Shown piece by piece: positions 31,415 through 42,325 of a DNA stretch of 64,000 nucleotides. The notes under the pieces are model-generated. The model was not told the origin of the DNA. It worked only from the letters and a program-made list of their open reading frames with translations, and ran no database searches. How positions within the stretch are numbered: the stretch's first letter is position 1; every line of letters starts with the position of its first letter. The position numbers and the translations under genes are program-made. Source of the DNA: PNOJ01 sp016706845 (GTDB lineage Bacteria > Krumholzibacteriota > Krumholzibacteriia > LZORAL124-64-63); the NCBI GenBank assembly GCA_016706845.1, contig JADJIV010000002.1:124001-188000 (forward strand). Direction: 5' to 3'.

Positions 31415-33972
31415 TCAGGGCGTCATGGCCAGGCCGAAGTGGTCGCCGAGCACCCAGCGGATGACCCGCTTCATCTGCGTGTGATCGTACAGGTGCGGGT
31501 CGAAGCCCCAGACGACGTCGGCCCTGCCGCCCGGCTTGGTGCTGACGGTCTGGTAGCTGAACAGGCCGATGGGCACGCCGTTGAGCGTGGTGCGGCCCGT
31601 AGCCGCATCCCGCGCGTAGAGCCCGCAGGGGTTGGTCACCGGATAGGTGAAGTCGTCGTCCGCGTTGGCCAGGTGCAGATCCAGGATCCAGTCGTAGCGG
31701 GGCATGGCCCGCCACATGGTCTCCACGGCGGGCCGTCCGTCGGGCAGGGTCTGGGGCGACCAGACCGCGCGGCGGGCGGTCTCGTTGTAGTCGTAGTACT
31801 CGTCGTTCTGGCTGAAGCTGTAGGGCGAACTGGGCGCGGGGATGCCGCCGCCCGCCACGGTCGCGGCGTCGGACCAGGCGATCTGGTCCCAGACAAAGAT
31901 GGTGTCGGCGAAGGAGCCGGTCTGGACGTATTCGGACTTGAACTCGGGGTCGAGGATGATCGCCTTGGTCCCCACGCAGTTCTGCTTGCGGTGCGTCGTG
32001 CCGGATCCGCACAGCGTCGGCGAGTAGTAGAAGTTGCCGGGGGTGAACATCGACGAAGCGGCGATGCCCAGCGCCCGGTAGGGGTACTGCAGCGTCCCGA
32101 AGATGGTCCGCGTGCCGTCGTCCTCCTCGCGGATGCCGAAGCTCATGCCGCGGCCCTCGCCCGCGCACTGGAAGTCCTCGTCGTCGTTGTTGTAGATGAC
32201 GGGGTAGAGCCACGGCGTGTTGTTGAACACGAAGTGGAAGTTCTGCACGATGCCCGAACCGGCGAGCAGGACGTTGCCGACGTTCCGCTGGTAGGCCTCG
32301 AGCCACACGTAGGCTTCGGTCGGGATCCGCCGCACTTCATTCCCGTTCGCATCCACCGTGATGTAGATGCTCGGCTGGAAGGTCGAGGCCAGGTAGCTGA
32401 GCGAGTGGCGGCGCGCCGACCAGATCAGGCTCTTGTAGCGCACGATGTCGCGGTAGCCCCAGTTGCCGATGAGCCGCTCGTTGTCGATCACGTCGCGGTC
32501 GGTGCTGAAGCGGGAGACGCCGCCGCTGGAGGCCAGGACGTCGTCCCAGAACGCGTCGCGCTGGATGTCGTTGTCGTAGGCGATCGATCCGGAACTGTTG
32601 TTCCAGCCGTTGCTGTTGACGTCGGGTACGTCGTCGATCAGGACGAGCGCCAGTCGCTCTTTCTCCTCGGGGACCGGCACGACCGACAGGAAGTACTGTA
32701 TGCGCGTCAGCAGGCCGCTGTTGTCGATGACCTCGACCGTGAACACGTGCAGCCCCTGGGCGAAGGAGCGCACCTCGGACGACAGGTTGGCTTCCGAGAG
32801 GCCGAACTGCACCTCCCAGCCCGGATCGTTGTCGTCGCCGAGGTCCTGCACGTCCCAGCCGTAGCGGTAGGCCACGATCTCGCCGCCGTAGTCGGAGGCG
32901 CTGCCGAACCACTCGAACTGGAGCGGCTGGTCCTGGGCGATGTACTTCTCCAGGCGGGCGATCCCGGTGCCGATCTCGGTGCCCAGGTAGCGCTCGCGCA
33001 GGATCAGCAGGGGCGTCTGCGAGTCGTCGACGCGGAAGTTGGCGACGGAAGTGAAGTAGCCGCGGTCGAGGCTGACCGCGCCGGCGATGTCCTTCGCCTG
33101 GAGTGCAAAGATGTAGTAGATGATGTTGTTGTTCGCGTCGCGCTTGCTGCCCTCGAAGGTCTGGCGCCGGTCCAGGGGTTCTGCTCGTAGGGGATCCAGT
33201 CGCTCCACTGGGGATCGTCGAAGGTGACGAGCGAGTCGACCACCTGGTCGTACTCGTACTTGGTGTAGACGTAGTGGCGGCCCACGCCCGACGCGTTGGC
33301 GATGTCGGACGTCTTGTACAGGTAGCGGACCTGCACGGGGTTCCCCAGCTCGTAGTCCGGATCGGTGCCCGTCCAGCCGATGATGAATCGGGGCGGCACG
33401 GTCTGGGCCTCGGTGCGGCTGCCGAGCAGCGTCGGCGGCGACGTCAGGAAGATGCTCGGCGCCAGGGTCGTCGCCGTGAAGGTGATCATCGCCGGCGTGG
33501 GGTCGACGCCGCCGTGGTCGTCGATCGCGCGCACGATCAGCGTGTGCGGCTGGTAGAAGCGCTGCATGGGCTCCGGCAGGATCTCGTCGTCCTCGAAGCC
33601 CTGCCGGTCGGCCGACACCACGAAGATCGAGTCGCTGGCCGTCGTGAAGCGCCAGGGATTGAGCGTGTCGCCGGTGGCCGGGTCGACGGTCAGCGTGTCG
33701 CGGATGCTGATGCCGTCGTCGCCGTTGGCCGTCATCTTCCACTGGAAGCCGCGGATGCGGCCGTCGGGGTCGTTGCCCGTCCAGTAGAACTGCACGGTGT
33801 AGTCGGTGTCGCGCAGATAGGGCGGCGTGCCGGTGATGCGGGTGTCCGGCAGGGCGTTGATGAGCTCCACGCCGCCGAGGTCCGTCTCCGGGCCGCAGCC
33901 GTTCACGACCGCCAGCAGCAGGACGGGGGCCGCCGCCAGCGCCAACGCCGTCGCCTTGGTGATGTTCCGCAC
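31415..33972 (-). CDS. Giant surface lipoprotein, paralogue of its neighbour (one frameshift)
   Basis: About 852 residues. The N-terminus is a lipoprotein signal (LLLAVVNGC, lipidated Cys at the lipobox). Next comes an immunoglobulin-like module with TRITGTPP and FYWTGNDPDGRIRGFQWKM, the same pattern as in the upstream gene. The rest is beta-rich with a large C-terminal region (GYRDIVRYKSLIWSAR, DVVWGFDPHLYDHTQMKRVI) that I cannot assign. The frame breaks near 33174-33177, where one missing C (CCCC for CCCCC) restores EQNPLDRRQTFEGSKRD. It probably sits on the outer membrane. Function unknown. Confidence 0.72.
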
Positions 33973-34015
33973 GTTCGACCTCCCGGTCCGCTGCCCCGCG
34001 CCGCGCCCGCCCCGG

Positions 34016-36401
34016 CTAGTAGCCGGTCGGATAGACGGCCCCGATCTGGGGTGTAGGCCTTGATCAGGTACTGTTTCGTGAACGTCTCGCTCTCGAGACA
34101 GAAGTCGTTGAACCGCAGGCGCGCGGCCACCCCGTCGCCGGGGATGACGTCGCAGCCCTCGTTGTGGGGCGTCGGCACGCGCAGCCCGCTGTAGTAGGCG
34201 TAGGCGCAGCGTTCGGGGCGGTAGATACTGCTGCTGGCGTCGCGGACCACGACCCTGGCCGTGTTCAGGCCCAGCTGCCGGGTCGTCAGGTCGATGGCGC
34301 GGTCGAGCGTTTCCGGCGTCCAGTCGGGATGCTGGCCGGCCAGGATGCTCCGGTATCCGACGTCGCCGAGGCTCAACAGGAACTGCGGCACGAACACCTC
34401 GACCCGCAGGCGCCAGACGCCGTTGCTGTCGTAGTTGTTCGAGAAGTTATCGTTGAAGGTGTAGGACACCTGGCTCCAGGTCGTCCGACCCCCGCCCTCG
34501 CGGATGACGTTGGCCAGCGAGTCGCGGTGCGAGACGATCTTGTAGCGCCACGACATGGCGCGGTCGATCGCGTTGCCGTAGGTCTGCGGGTCCGCCGGGG
34601 ACTGCCGGGGCAGGAACAGGCGCTCGTCCTGCTGGTCCTCCGCGTACAGCAGCAGATCGTACTGGTAGAAGAACCCCTGGACGGAGGCCAGACCGGTGAT
34701 GTCCGCCGGCTCTTCGTACCAGACGGCGTTGGTCGCCGGGTTGAAGTACACCGTGCGCGGCACGAGGTAGACCTGCTGCAGGCGCGTCCAGGTGGGATCG
34801 GGGGCGGTCGACCCGGTCAGGGCGCAGTAGTAGGTCTTCAACTCGTCGCTGCAGTCGTCCTCGGGATACCCGCTGGGCGCGTTGTTCGTAACGACTTCGA
34901 CGCACTGGACTTCCGGGCGGAAGTTCGCGTAGAACGCGAAGACGTCCGGGGTGCCGTCGCGGCGCTCGTGCTCGTCGAGGGCGCGCATGCTGACCCGGTA
35001 GTCGAAGGAGCCGACGATGAAGCTGATCGTGTCGGCGCTGCCGATGGCCATATTGTTGAAATCGTCCCAGACGCTGTTCTGGAGCGCGCTGTACTGGGTC
35101 GCGAAGCGGAACAGCGAGTTCTCGCCACCGAGGAAGCGGCCCACGGCGTCGAACTTGGCCTGGAAGCGCAGGCCGTAGCCGGGGGGCGTCTGGCCCGGAA
35201 TGTCGCGCAGGCGCGTGTCGCGGTAGTCGTCCCAGCCGATGGCCTTGAAGTGGACGACGGCCCGTTGGGGCACGCGGGTGCCTTCGGTGAAGGCGGTGGT
35301 CGAAACGGTGCCGTCCGGGCGGTACACCTCGAAATAGGGGTAGTCGTTCGCGTCCGCGGGGTAGAAGGGGTCGCTGACGTACGTGAGTTCCTCGCCGGGC
35401 TCGATCGTGCCGTCGTGGTCGGCGTCGATCGGCTTGGCGTGGCCCAGGATCATCGTCTCGGGGTCGTAGTTGTGGACGAAGTTGAGGTCCTGGTTGTCGG
35501 CCTGGATCTCGACGCCCGCCACGTCGATGGCGTTGACCAGCAGCGTGTGGACGCCCTGGGTCAGCAGGCGCCGCGAAACGTCCTCGCCCGTGTCGTCGTT
35601 GCTGAAGTCGAGGCTGTTGACGTCGCTGAAGTAGGAGACCAGCCGGTTCGTGGCCGGGTCGAAGCGCCGCGGGTTCCAGCAGTCCTCGCTGGTGGCGTCG
35701 CAGACGACGTCCAGCGGCATGCGGTACTTGAAGCCGAACAGGCCGTCCAGGGGCGGCACGGTGTCGCGCTCGGCCAGGATCGCGGGCGAGAAGCCCTGGA
35801 TGTTCGACGTGGTCCCCTGCCAGGTCAGGCGGAAGGGCAGGGCGTAGCCGATCGTGTCGAAGTCGGCGAAGCGCGTCGCCACGGTCGGCTCGTCCCCCAG
35901 GTAGAACTGGATGGCGGGCTGGCCCAGGGCGTTGCTGAGGAAGTACAGCCGGGCCGGCGTGCGGTCGTAATCCCCGCGATCGTCCACGGCCACGATGTGG
36001 AACGTCAGGTCCGCCGAGGTGGTCGACCCCTGGTTGATCTGGAAGTCGAAGAGCGAGTCGGTCCGGGTCGTGTAGTGGCCGATCTGCAGCGTCGTGATGT
36101 TCTCGGCCGGGTTGAAGCGGATGTCCTCTTCGTCGTCGTCGGTCGTCGGGTCCTGGATGGTGCCGTCGGTCAGCGCCCAGACGTAGCGCGCGACACGGCC
36201 GTCGCTGTCGGTGCCGTACCAGAACAGGTGGTGGTGGAATTGCCCCCCCGCCCCGCCCTGCGGTCCGCCGGTGACGTAGGTCTCGGGCGCGTGGTTGACG
36301 ATGACGGTCTCGGGCTCGAAGGCCCGGCAGCCGAACAGCGCGATCAGCGCCGCCGCCAGCAACGACGGCGCCCAGATCCGGAGATGTCGGAAGACTCGCA
36401 T
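34016..36401 (-). CDS. Giant surface lipoprotein (frameshift near its end)
   Basis: About 794 residues. ATG 36401 opens a lipoprotein signal (SLLAAALIALFGC). The mature start resembles the downstream paralogue: APETYVTGGPQGG then HLFWYGTDSDGRVARYVWAL. The long remainder is rich in Asp, Tyr and Phe with repeated phrases such as FHIVAVDDRGDYDRTPAR, suggesting stacked immunoglobulin-like domains. An extra C near 34052-34055 shifts the last 10 codons; corrected, the end reads KAYTQIGAVYPTGY and stops at TAG 34016. First gene of the operon, about 120 bases behind a good promoter. Function unknown. Confidence 0.72.
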
Positions 36402-36535
36402 GTTGGGTCTCGCCTTTCCAGCACGGCGCCGAGGACCGGACGGGCACGGCCGTCCGTCCGCGGGCGACAGACCGGCCAGAACGACGCGGAAACACGCCGT
36501 TTCCACGTCGAGGAGCGGTTGCGAGCTGCCTGGGA

Positions 36536-36565
36536 AATATAGGGATCGGCAGGCGGGAGTGTCAA
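36536..36565 (-). promoter_or_regulatory. Sigma-70 promoter of the giant-lipoprotein operon
   Basis: A perfect TTGACA (-35, 36560-36565) and TATATT (-10, 36536-36541) with an 18-base spacer on the minus strand. It lies in locally AT-richer sequence about 135 bases before the lipoprotein start. It should drive both lipoprotein genes and the BNR-type gene. Confidence 0.75.
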
Positions 36566-36657
36566 CTTCTAGTTTCCCCGCCGCCGGCCAGAACTCCCTA
36601 CCGACATTAAGGTTCCGCACGCCGCACCACGCCGGCGGCCCGCGGCTGGTACAAGCA

Positions 36658-36685
36658 GGAGGGCGGCCCTCGCGGACCGCCCTCC
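36658..36685 (-). terminator. Hairpin after the 1022-residue secreted protein gene
   Basis: GGAGGGCGG and CCGCCCTCC form a 9-bp stem with a 10-base loop, 31 bases past the stop codon. A second small hairpin (GTGAAGT/ACTTCAC) spans the stop codon itself. Neither is followed by a long T run. Confidence 0.5.
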
Positions 36686-36716
36686 CTCGGACGCCGACCC
36701 GTGAAGTGACCGGAGG

Positions 36717-39700
36717 TTACTTCACGAGCGCCATCTTGTTGACCGACACGTTGTCGCCGGAGCGCACTTCGTAGAAGTACACGCCCGACGCCACGTCACG
36801 GCCGTTGTCGCTGGTGCCGTTCCACTCGGCGACGCCCTGCTGCTCAGCAGAGAAGCCGTCGTGCAGGGTGCGGACCAGCTCGCCCTTCACGTTGAAGACC
36901 TTGATGGACAGATCACCGGCGCGCGGGATCGACCACTCGATCTTCGTGACGGGGTTGAACGGGTTCGGGTAGTTCTTAGCGAAGAACACACCGCTGCCCG
37001 GGGTCGGCGTGGTGCCGAAGCTCGGCGTGTAGCCGAACCACACCAGGATCTCGCCGAGGGCCTGGGCGCGGGCGGCGAACGGAGCCGGATCGTCCTTCGC
37101 CACGCCGTACGGGGTGTACCAGGCGCCGAAGTCGACCGTGGCGGTCACGATCTTCGAACCCACGTCCGTACGGTGGTTCGAGACGATGGCCGCGTAGGTC
37201 GGGTAGGCGCCGGCCGCCGTGAACTCGCCCACCTTCGTCGAGTAGCCGAACGGCGAGGCGTAGACGCCGATGCCGTTGAACACGCGGAAGGTCGGGCACG
37301 AGCCGTAGGCGATGAACGGGGTGTTGAAGCCCACCACGTTGCTCGGGGTCGGAACGACCAGCGGAGCCGCCTGGCCGCCGATGAGCGCGCGCACGTCCGT
37401 GGCCAGCCGGGTGCAGCCCAGCCAGTTCTGAACGAACGCCGCGCCGCCGGCGACGGTGGTCGAACCGGTCGCGACGACGACGAGGTCGCCGGTCACGAGC
37501 AGGTTCTTGCCGGTGCTCAGCCAGGCCGACAGGCGGGCGACGTCGTCGCCCTTGTCGCCGGCGTTGCCCGGAGCGATGGCGGGACCGGTCAAAGGCGAGC
37601 CGGCCAGGGTGCCGGAGCCGTACAGGATCGTCTCGTAGCCGGCCAGGGCGACCGCGGACGCGTTGGCGCCCAGGCCGTTGCCGACGTTCGAGGACGGGGC
37701 CTGCGTGTAGTAGATGTCGTAGTCGACACCCTCGACGAAGCCCAGCTGAGTGAGAGAGGTCTTCCACTCGTTGTAGCCGCCGCCGAAGACGCCGAAGTCG
37801 TTCCAGAACAGGATCGACGGCTGCGTCCCGGCGAGGTCGGTCACCGAGGGCAGACCACGCCAGATCCACTGGAACGGCCACTGGAACTCGACGTAGCCGG
37901 TCTCGCCCGGGAACACGCCGAACCCGGCGATGTTGGCCGGGTAGGTCGTGGTGCCGTCGGTGCCGGGGTCGCCGTTCACACGGTCGGTCGCCGAGATGTA
38001 CCAGTGCATCTGGTCACCCGGGAACAGCAGGCCGGTGTCGTCCAGGTCGAACGCCCAACGCCACTGCACCAGGATGCCGGCGGACGTGTAGACGCTGTCC
38101 GCGATGGCGTCGCCCTCGATGTAGCCGCCCACGGGGGCCACGTTGCGCACGCCGTCGAACAGCGGGTTGCACTTGATCTTGTAGTGCATCTTCGGCAGCT
38201 CGGTCAGCTCGGAGCCGGGACGAACCGGCTGGATGTTCAGCACGATCGAGTCGCCGTGGACGATGTTCGGGCTCGTGGTGTCCAGCAGGTCCTGGCACAT
38301 GTCGAAGGGCAGGGCGTTGCTGGCCAGGTTGGTCAGGTCCAGGTTCTTGGCGAACTGGTCCTGCGGCAGGTCCCACTCGCCGCTGATCGAGATCGCGGGG
38401 CCGCCGAAGCCGTAGACGAAGAACGACACGTTATCGAAGTACGACGCGGGCGTGCCGTCGGTCCCGATGTTGTAACGCGCGTCCTCCATCAGGCCCAGCG
38501 CGAGCTGCACGTGGGTCGTGCCGGGCTCGAGCAGGTCCGTGACCACGTACTGGCTGCGGCCGTAGGCACCCTGGGCGCTGTAGTAGATCGTGTTGCGATC
38601 GGCCCAGCCGTACCAGGTGTTGCCGCCGTCGGTCGAGCAGCGGACGTGCCAGACCTGGAAGACGCCGTCGAACGTCGGCGTGCCGTACGGCGAGTGCAGG
38701 TACGAGCCGAAGGTCAGGGCGCCGGCGACGTAATCGCCGGCGGGCCAGGCCAGAGCCGGCGACCAGATCTCGTTGGACAGCAGGTTGTCGTCCGTGTTCG
38801 CACCCAGGGCGCCGCCGGTGCAGTTGCGGGTGAACCCGCTGGGACCGTAGGTGTACAGGGTGTTCGAGGACGGGCCAACGCCGGGGACGACGATGCCGTC
38901 ATCGATGAACGCGAACTGCGGGGTCTCGTTGGTCACGCAGGGATCGAGGTCCTCAAGCAGCGGCCAGACCTTGCTGAAGTCGCCGTAGCCCACGGGCAGC
39001 ACGGTGAACCAGTTCGGGCCCATGCCGGTGTTGAAGTTGTCGAACGTCTGCAGGACGCCGCCGAAGTAGACGCTGACGTCGTCCATCTGGCTGTGGCCCT
39101 GGCTCGGGTACAGGCAGTCGCTGTCGGACCAGGCGCCGTCGGCGTCGGCCTGCCAGCGCAGGTGGACCTCGTTGCCGTTGACGTAGTCGGCGGCGGTGAT
39201 GGTGAAGGTCTCATCCACGGCCTCGGCCAGGCAGCCGGCGTTCAGGCCCATGCTCCACCATACCCGCGGGGGGTGTCGTAGCGCAGGGCCAGGAAGTCGT
39301 AGTTGGCTCGTTGTCCAGGTTCAGGATCGCGGTGACGCGGACTGTCGTGTCGGCGAGCGGGTTGGCGACGGTGCCGACCCAGTCAAGGTACTCCAGGAAG
39401 CCGTTCCCGTAGCCCATGAAGTCGCCGGTACCGCAGTCGTTCGGGTACTGCTCGCCGGCCCAGATGGCGGGAGTGCCAGTCGGGCTGTTGTAGGTGGAGA
39501 CGTTCCAGCGCGAGACCGCGGGAGCGGTCAGGTCAACGCCGGTCCAGCCTTCCGCATCCGGAAGGTTGGGGTTGACGTTGTTCTGGAACTTGCCGTCGTT
39601 GCGGGCGGGACCGCCAATCAGGTACACGGTGTCCTGCTTGGCCGTCGAGCCGATGGACGACAGGTCCATGGTATTGGTGACGTCGACCAGGTTGTAGTCG

Positions 39701-39783
39701 GCGAAGCGCTGGGGACTGCCGACGGCGAAGGCGGAGCCAGCCGTCAAAAGCAGGGCCAAGCACACGAGAGTGAGTTTCCTCAT
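36717..39783 (-). CDS. Large secreted protein with FlgD-like C-terminal sorting domain (two frameshifts)
   Basis: About 1022 residues after correction. It has a clear signal peptide (MRKLTLVCLALLLTAGSAFA). The long beta-rich body has one lipase/peptidase-like stretch (QPSILFWNDFGVFGGG, LLVTGDLVVVATG) that I cannot assign. The C-terminal module has KNYPNPFNPVTKIEWSIP, LSIKVFNVKGELVRTLHDG and DVASGVYFYEVRSGD, the hallmark of surface-sorted proteins in FCB-type bacteria. Missing bases near 39304 (C, restoring NEPNYDFLALRYDTPRGYG) and near 39262 (G, restoring YGWSMGLNAG) join the two pieces. A GGGGGGAAAGT ribosome site precedes the ATG. Probably abundant, judging by its own promoter and terminator hairpin. 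Confidence 0.8.
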
Positions 39784-40060
39784 ACTTTCCCCCCATCGTT
39801 GAACAAGTCAACAAATGGTACAGGTGAAAGGCATTGCCCTCGAGTTCCCGCAGGAAGATCGAAGGCTCCAGCAGTGCAGGCAAAAGCTCTTCCAGTCACT
39901 GGCCTCAGGGGGCTTGCTGTGAAGGGGTCTTTTCCTCTGTGACCGTGACGGTTTGACTCGCGAATCAAGCAAGCGTGTCAAGTTAATAGGGACTTACTTG
40001 GAGTGGAGTCGGGCGCAACGTCACGTCGGAAAAGGCTTTTGCCCTTGAGTCGCACGCGTG
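39784..40060 (-). other. Long leader of the 1022-residue secreted protein gene
   Basis: About 270 bases separate the promoter from the start codon. The region contains no convincing gene. A second TTGACA (39976-39981) has no good -10. A 5-bp inverted repeat (GTTGA/TCAAC, 39798-39812) sits directly before the ribosome site. I could not match a known riboswitch. A structured or regulated leader is possible. Confidence 0.4.
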
Positions 40061-40089
40061 AGCATACCCAAGCCCCCCCCCCAAGTCAA
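40061..40089 (-). promoter_or_regulatory. Sigma-70 promoter with a G10 tract in the spacer
   Basis: TTGACT (-35, 40084-40089) and TATGCT (-10, 40061-40066) are separated by 17 bases on the minus strand, ten of which are an uninterrupted G run (plus-strand C at 40073-40082). It follows the glyS terminator and drives the 1022-residue secreted protein gene. Confidence 0.6.
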
Positions 40090-40100
40090 TAGCATATGTC

Positions 40101-40130
40101 AAAAATCACAGGGGCCCCGGACGGGGCCCC
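40101..40130 (-). terminator. Intrinsic terminator after glyS
   Basis: GGGGCCCC-GTCC-GGGGCCCC is an 8-bp perfect GC stem with a 4-base loop, followed on the minus strand by TGTGATTTTT. It closes the long amidase-to-glyS gene run. Confidence 0.85.
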
Positions 40131-40136
40131 CGGCCG

Positions 40137-42325
40137 TCAGCGGAATGCCGGGTCAGGGGCCGATTCCAGGGGGCCACCTCGCTGAAATCGGCGAAGCGGG
40201 CGAACAGCCCGTAGACCTCGCGCAGGAAGGCGTGACGCAGTTCCCGCAGGTCGGCCTGGTCGGCGTTGACCCGGACCGTCTCGAAGAACCCGTCGATGTC
40301 CGGTCCCAGGGCCGAAAGGGCCCGGAAGACCCCGATGTAGTCCCCCGACTCCCGCGATGCGAGCAGACCCGGGACGGCGGCGGCTACCGCGGCGGCCAGG
40401 GCGGTCTCGGCCGGCTCGGGCAGCCCGTCGAAACCCCGGCCGTCGGGGTGCCCCCCCGCCCGCCAGCGCTCCGCACAGGCGGCGAGCGCCGCTCCGGCGA
40501 GGGTGCGGCCCTCCAGGATGTTGCGGCAGCGCTTGAAGCCCTTGGCGAGCAGCAGGAAGTCCGTCTGCTCCCGGAACCCGTCCAGCGCCCGCGCCCAGGC
40601 GGCCGCGTCGGTCGGGTCGTTCCCGTGGGCGGGCAGGACCGCCCGGACCGCCTCCGGCGAGACGCCCCCGGCGACCAGGGTGGCCTCCAGGCGGGTGCGG
40701 GCGAAGGCCGGAGCTCGCCGAGCGCGTGCGCGGCGGTCCGCATCCGCCAGCGCCGCGTAGCCCTCGAGGGCCGCCGCCAGCGCGTGGTCGAGATCCAGGC
40801 GCGCGGCGCGGTCGAGCAGGATGCGCAGCACGGCCAGGGTGTGGCGCCGCAGCGCGTAGGGGTCCTTGGCGCCGGTCGGGGCGAAGCCCGCCAGCCAGCA
40901 GCCCGCCAGGTTGTCCAGCCGGTCGGCCACGGCCAGCGCGGCGGCGCCGCCGCCGGCGGGCAGGCCGTCCGCGGCGGAGCGGGGGCGGTAGTATTCCTCG
41001 AGCAGCTCGCAGACGGCGGGGCTCTCCCCCGCCGCCGCGGCGTAGCGCGCGCCGATGGTGCCCTCGAGCTTCGTGAACTCCTTGCCGTCGCGGATCATCT
41101 CGGTGACGAGGTCGAACTTGCAGATCCGCGCGGCGCGGATCAGCTCGGCCGGCGGCGCGCCGCCGTCGCCCAGACCCGTGGACCAGAGGCGCTCCACCAG
41201 GCGGCCCACGCGGCCCACCTTGTCCAGCACCGAGCCGTAGCCCTCGAGCCAGGTCACGTCCGCGAGGCGGGCGGTGTGCTGGTCGGGCGTGAGCTTCAGG
41301 TCGCCGCGCCAGTAGAACAGGGCGTCGTTGAGCCGCGCGTTGAGCACCTTCTCGTTCCCGCGGACCACGTTGTCCAGCGCGGTGCGGTCGCCGTCGCGCA
41401 CCGCGAAGAAGACCGGCAGCAGGCCGCCGCCCCCGGCGCGCCGCACCGCGAAGTAGCGCTGGTGGGACTTGAGCGCCGTGATGATCACCTCGTCCGGCAG
41501 GGCGAAGTAGGACTCGGGGATGGCGCCGAGGAAAGGCGTGGGATGCTCCAGGAGGTCGGTGACCTCCTGCAGCAGTTCCTCGTCCTCGACGATCCGGCCG
41601 CCCGCCTCGCGCGACAGCGACTCGCCGCCCTCGCGCACCACGCGCCGGCGCTCGTCCTGGTCGGGCTCGACACCCGCGGCGCGCAGGGCCGCGAGGTAGT
41701 CGCCGGGCGCGGGGATCTCGACCGGCGCGCCGTCGGCCAGGGTGCGGTGGCCCCGCGAGACGCGCCCCGCGCGCAGGCCGGCCATCTCCAGGGGCAGCAC
41801 CTGCTCGCCGAGGATGGCCACGAGCCACTGGATCGGCCGCGCGTACTCGAGATCCGAGGTTCCCCAGTGCATCGTCTTGGGGAAGGGGATCGACAGCAGC
41901 AGTCCCGGCAGGCGCTCGGCCAGCAGTTCCGCGGCGGTGCGGCCGGCCAGCGTGCGGCGCACGCCCAGGAAGGCGCCGCCCTTGCCGTCGCCCAGCTCCA
42001 GGCAGTCGCCGATCTCGACGCCGTTCTTGCGGGCGAAACCCAGCGCGGCCGGCGTGGGCGAGCCGTCCGGGCCGCGGGCCGCGGTCAGCGGCGGTCCCTT
42101 GACTTCGATGGTGCGGTCGGCCTGCTGTTCGGCGACGGCCTCGACGAGCACGGCGAGGCGGCGCGGCGTGGCCAGCACCCGCAGCCCACGGTGCGCCAGC
42201 GACAGTTCGGCCAGCAGGGCCGTGAAGCCCTCGCCCACGTGCTGCCGCTCGACGGGCAGGAAGCGGGCCGGCAACTCGTCGGTGCCGATCTCGAACAGGA
42301 ACGGGAGCATCCTCGCACCGGTCAT
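40137..42325 (-). CDS. glyS: Glycyl-tRNA synthetase beta subunit (frameshift near its end)
   Basis: Beta chain of the alpha2-beta2 bacterial GlyRS, charging tRNA-Gly. Typical blocks are LFEIGTDELPARFLP, FPKTMHWGTSDLEYARPIQW, VIITALKSHQRYFAV, VRDGDRTALDNVVRGNEKVL and GAKDPYALRRHTL. The uncorrected frame runs through the terminator to 40106. One missing C near 40170 (C5 for C6) gives APLESAPDPAFR and a stop at 40137 just before the hairpin, 729 residues in all. The segment ADRRARARRAPAF near residue 535 may hide two more compensating shifts. Overlaps glyQ as ATGA. Confidence 0.92.

Larger units (their letters stand above)
36402..36716. other. Intergenic region between two surface-protein units
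   Basis: This 315-base stretch holds the terminator hairpin of the 1022-residue gene (36658-36685), the promoter of the lipoprotein operon (36536-36565) and a leader of about 120 bases before ATG 36401. A long open frame crosses it but has no ribosome site or protein character upstream of ATG 36401, so I leave it uncoded. Confidence 0.6.

Noticed and set aside
40106..40136. C-terminal extension of glyS through the terminator
   Set aside because: The extension would translate the hairpin. One missing C gives a natural stop at 40137.
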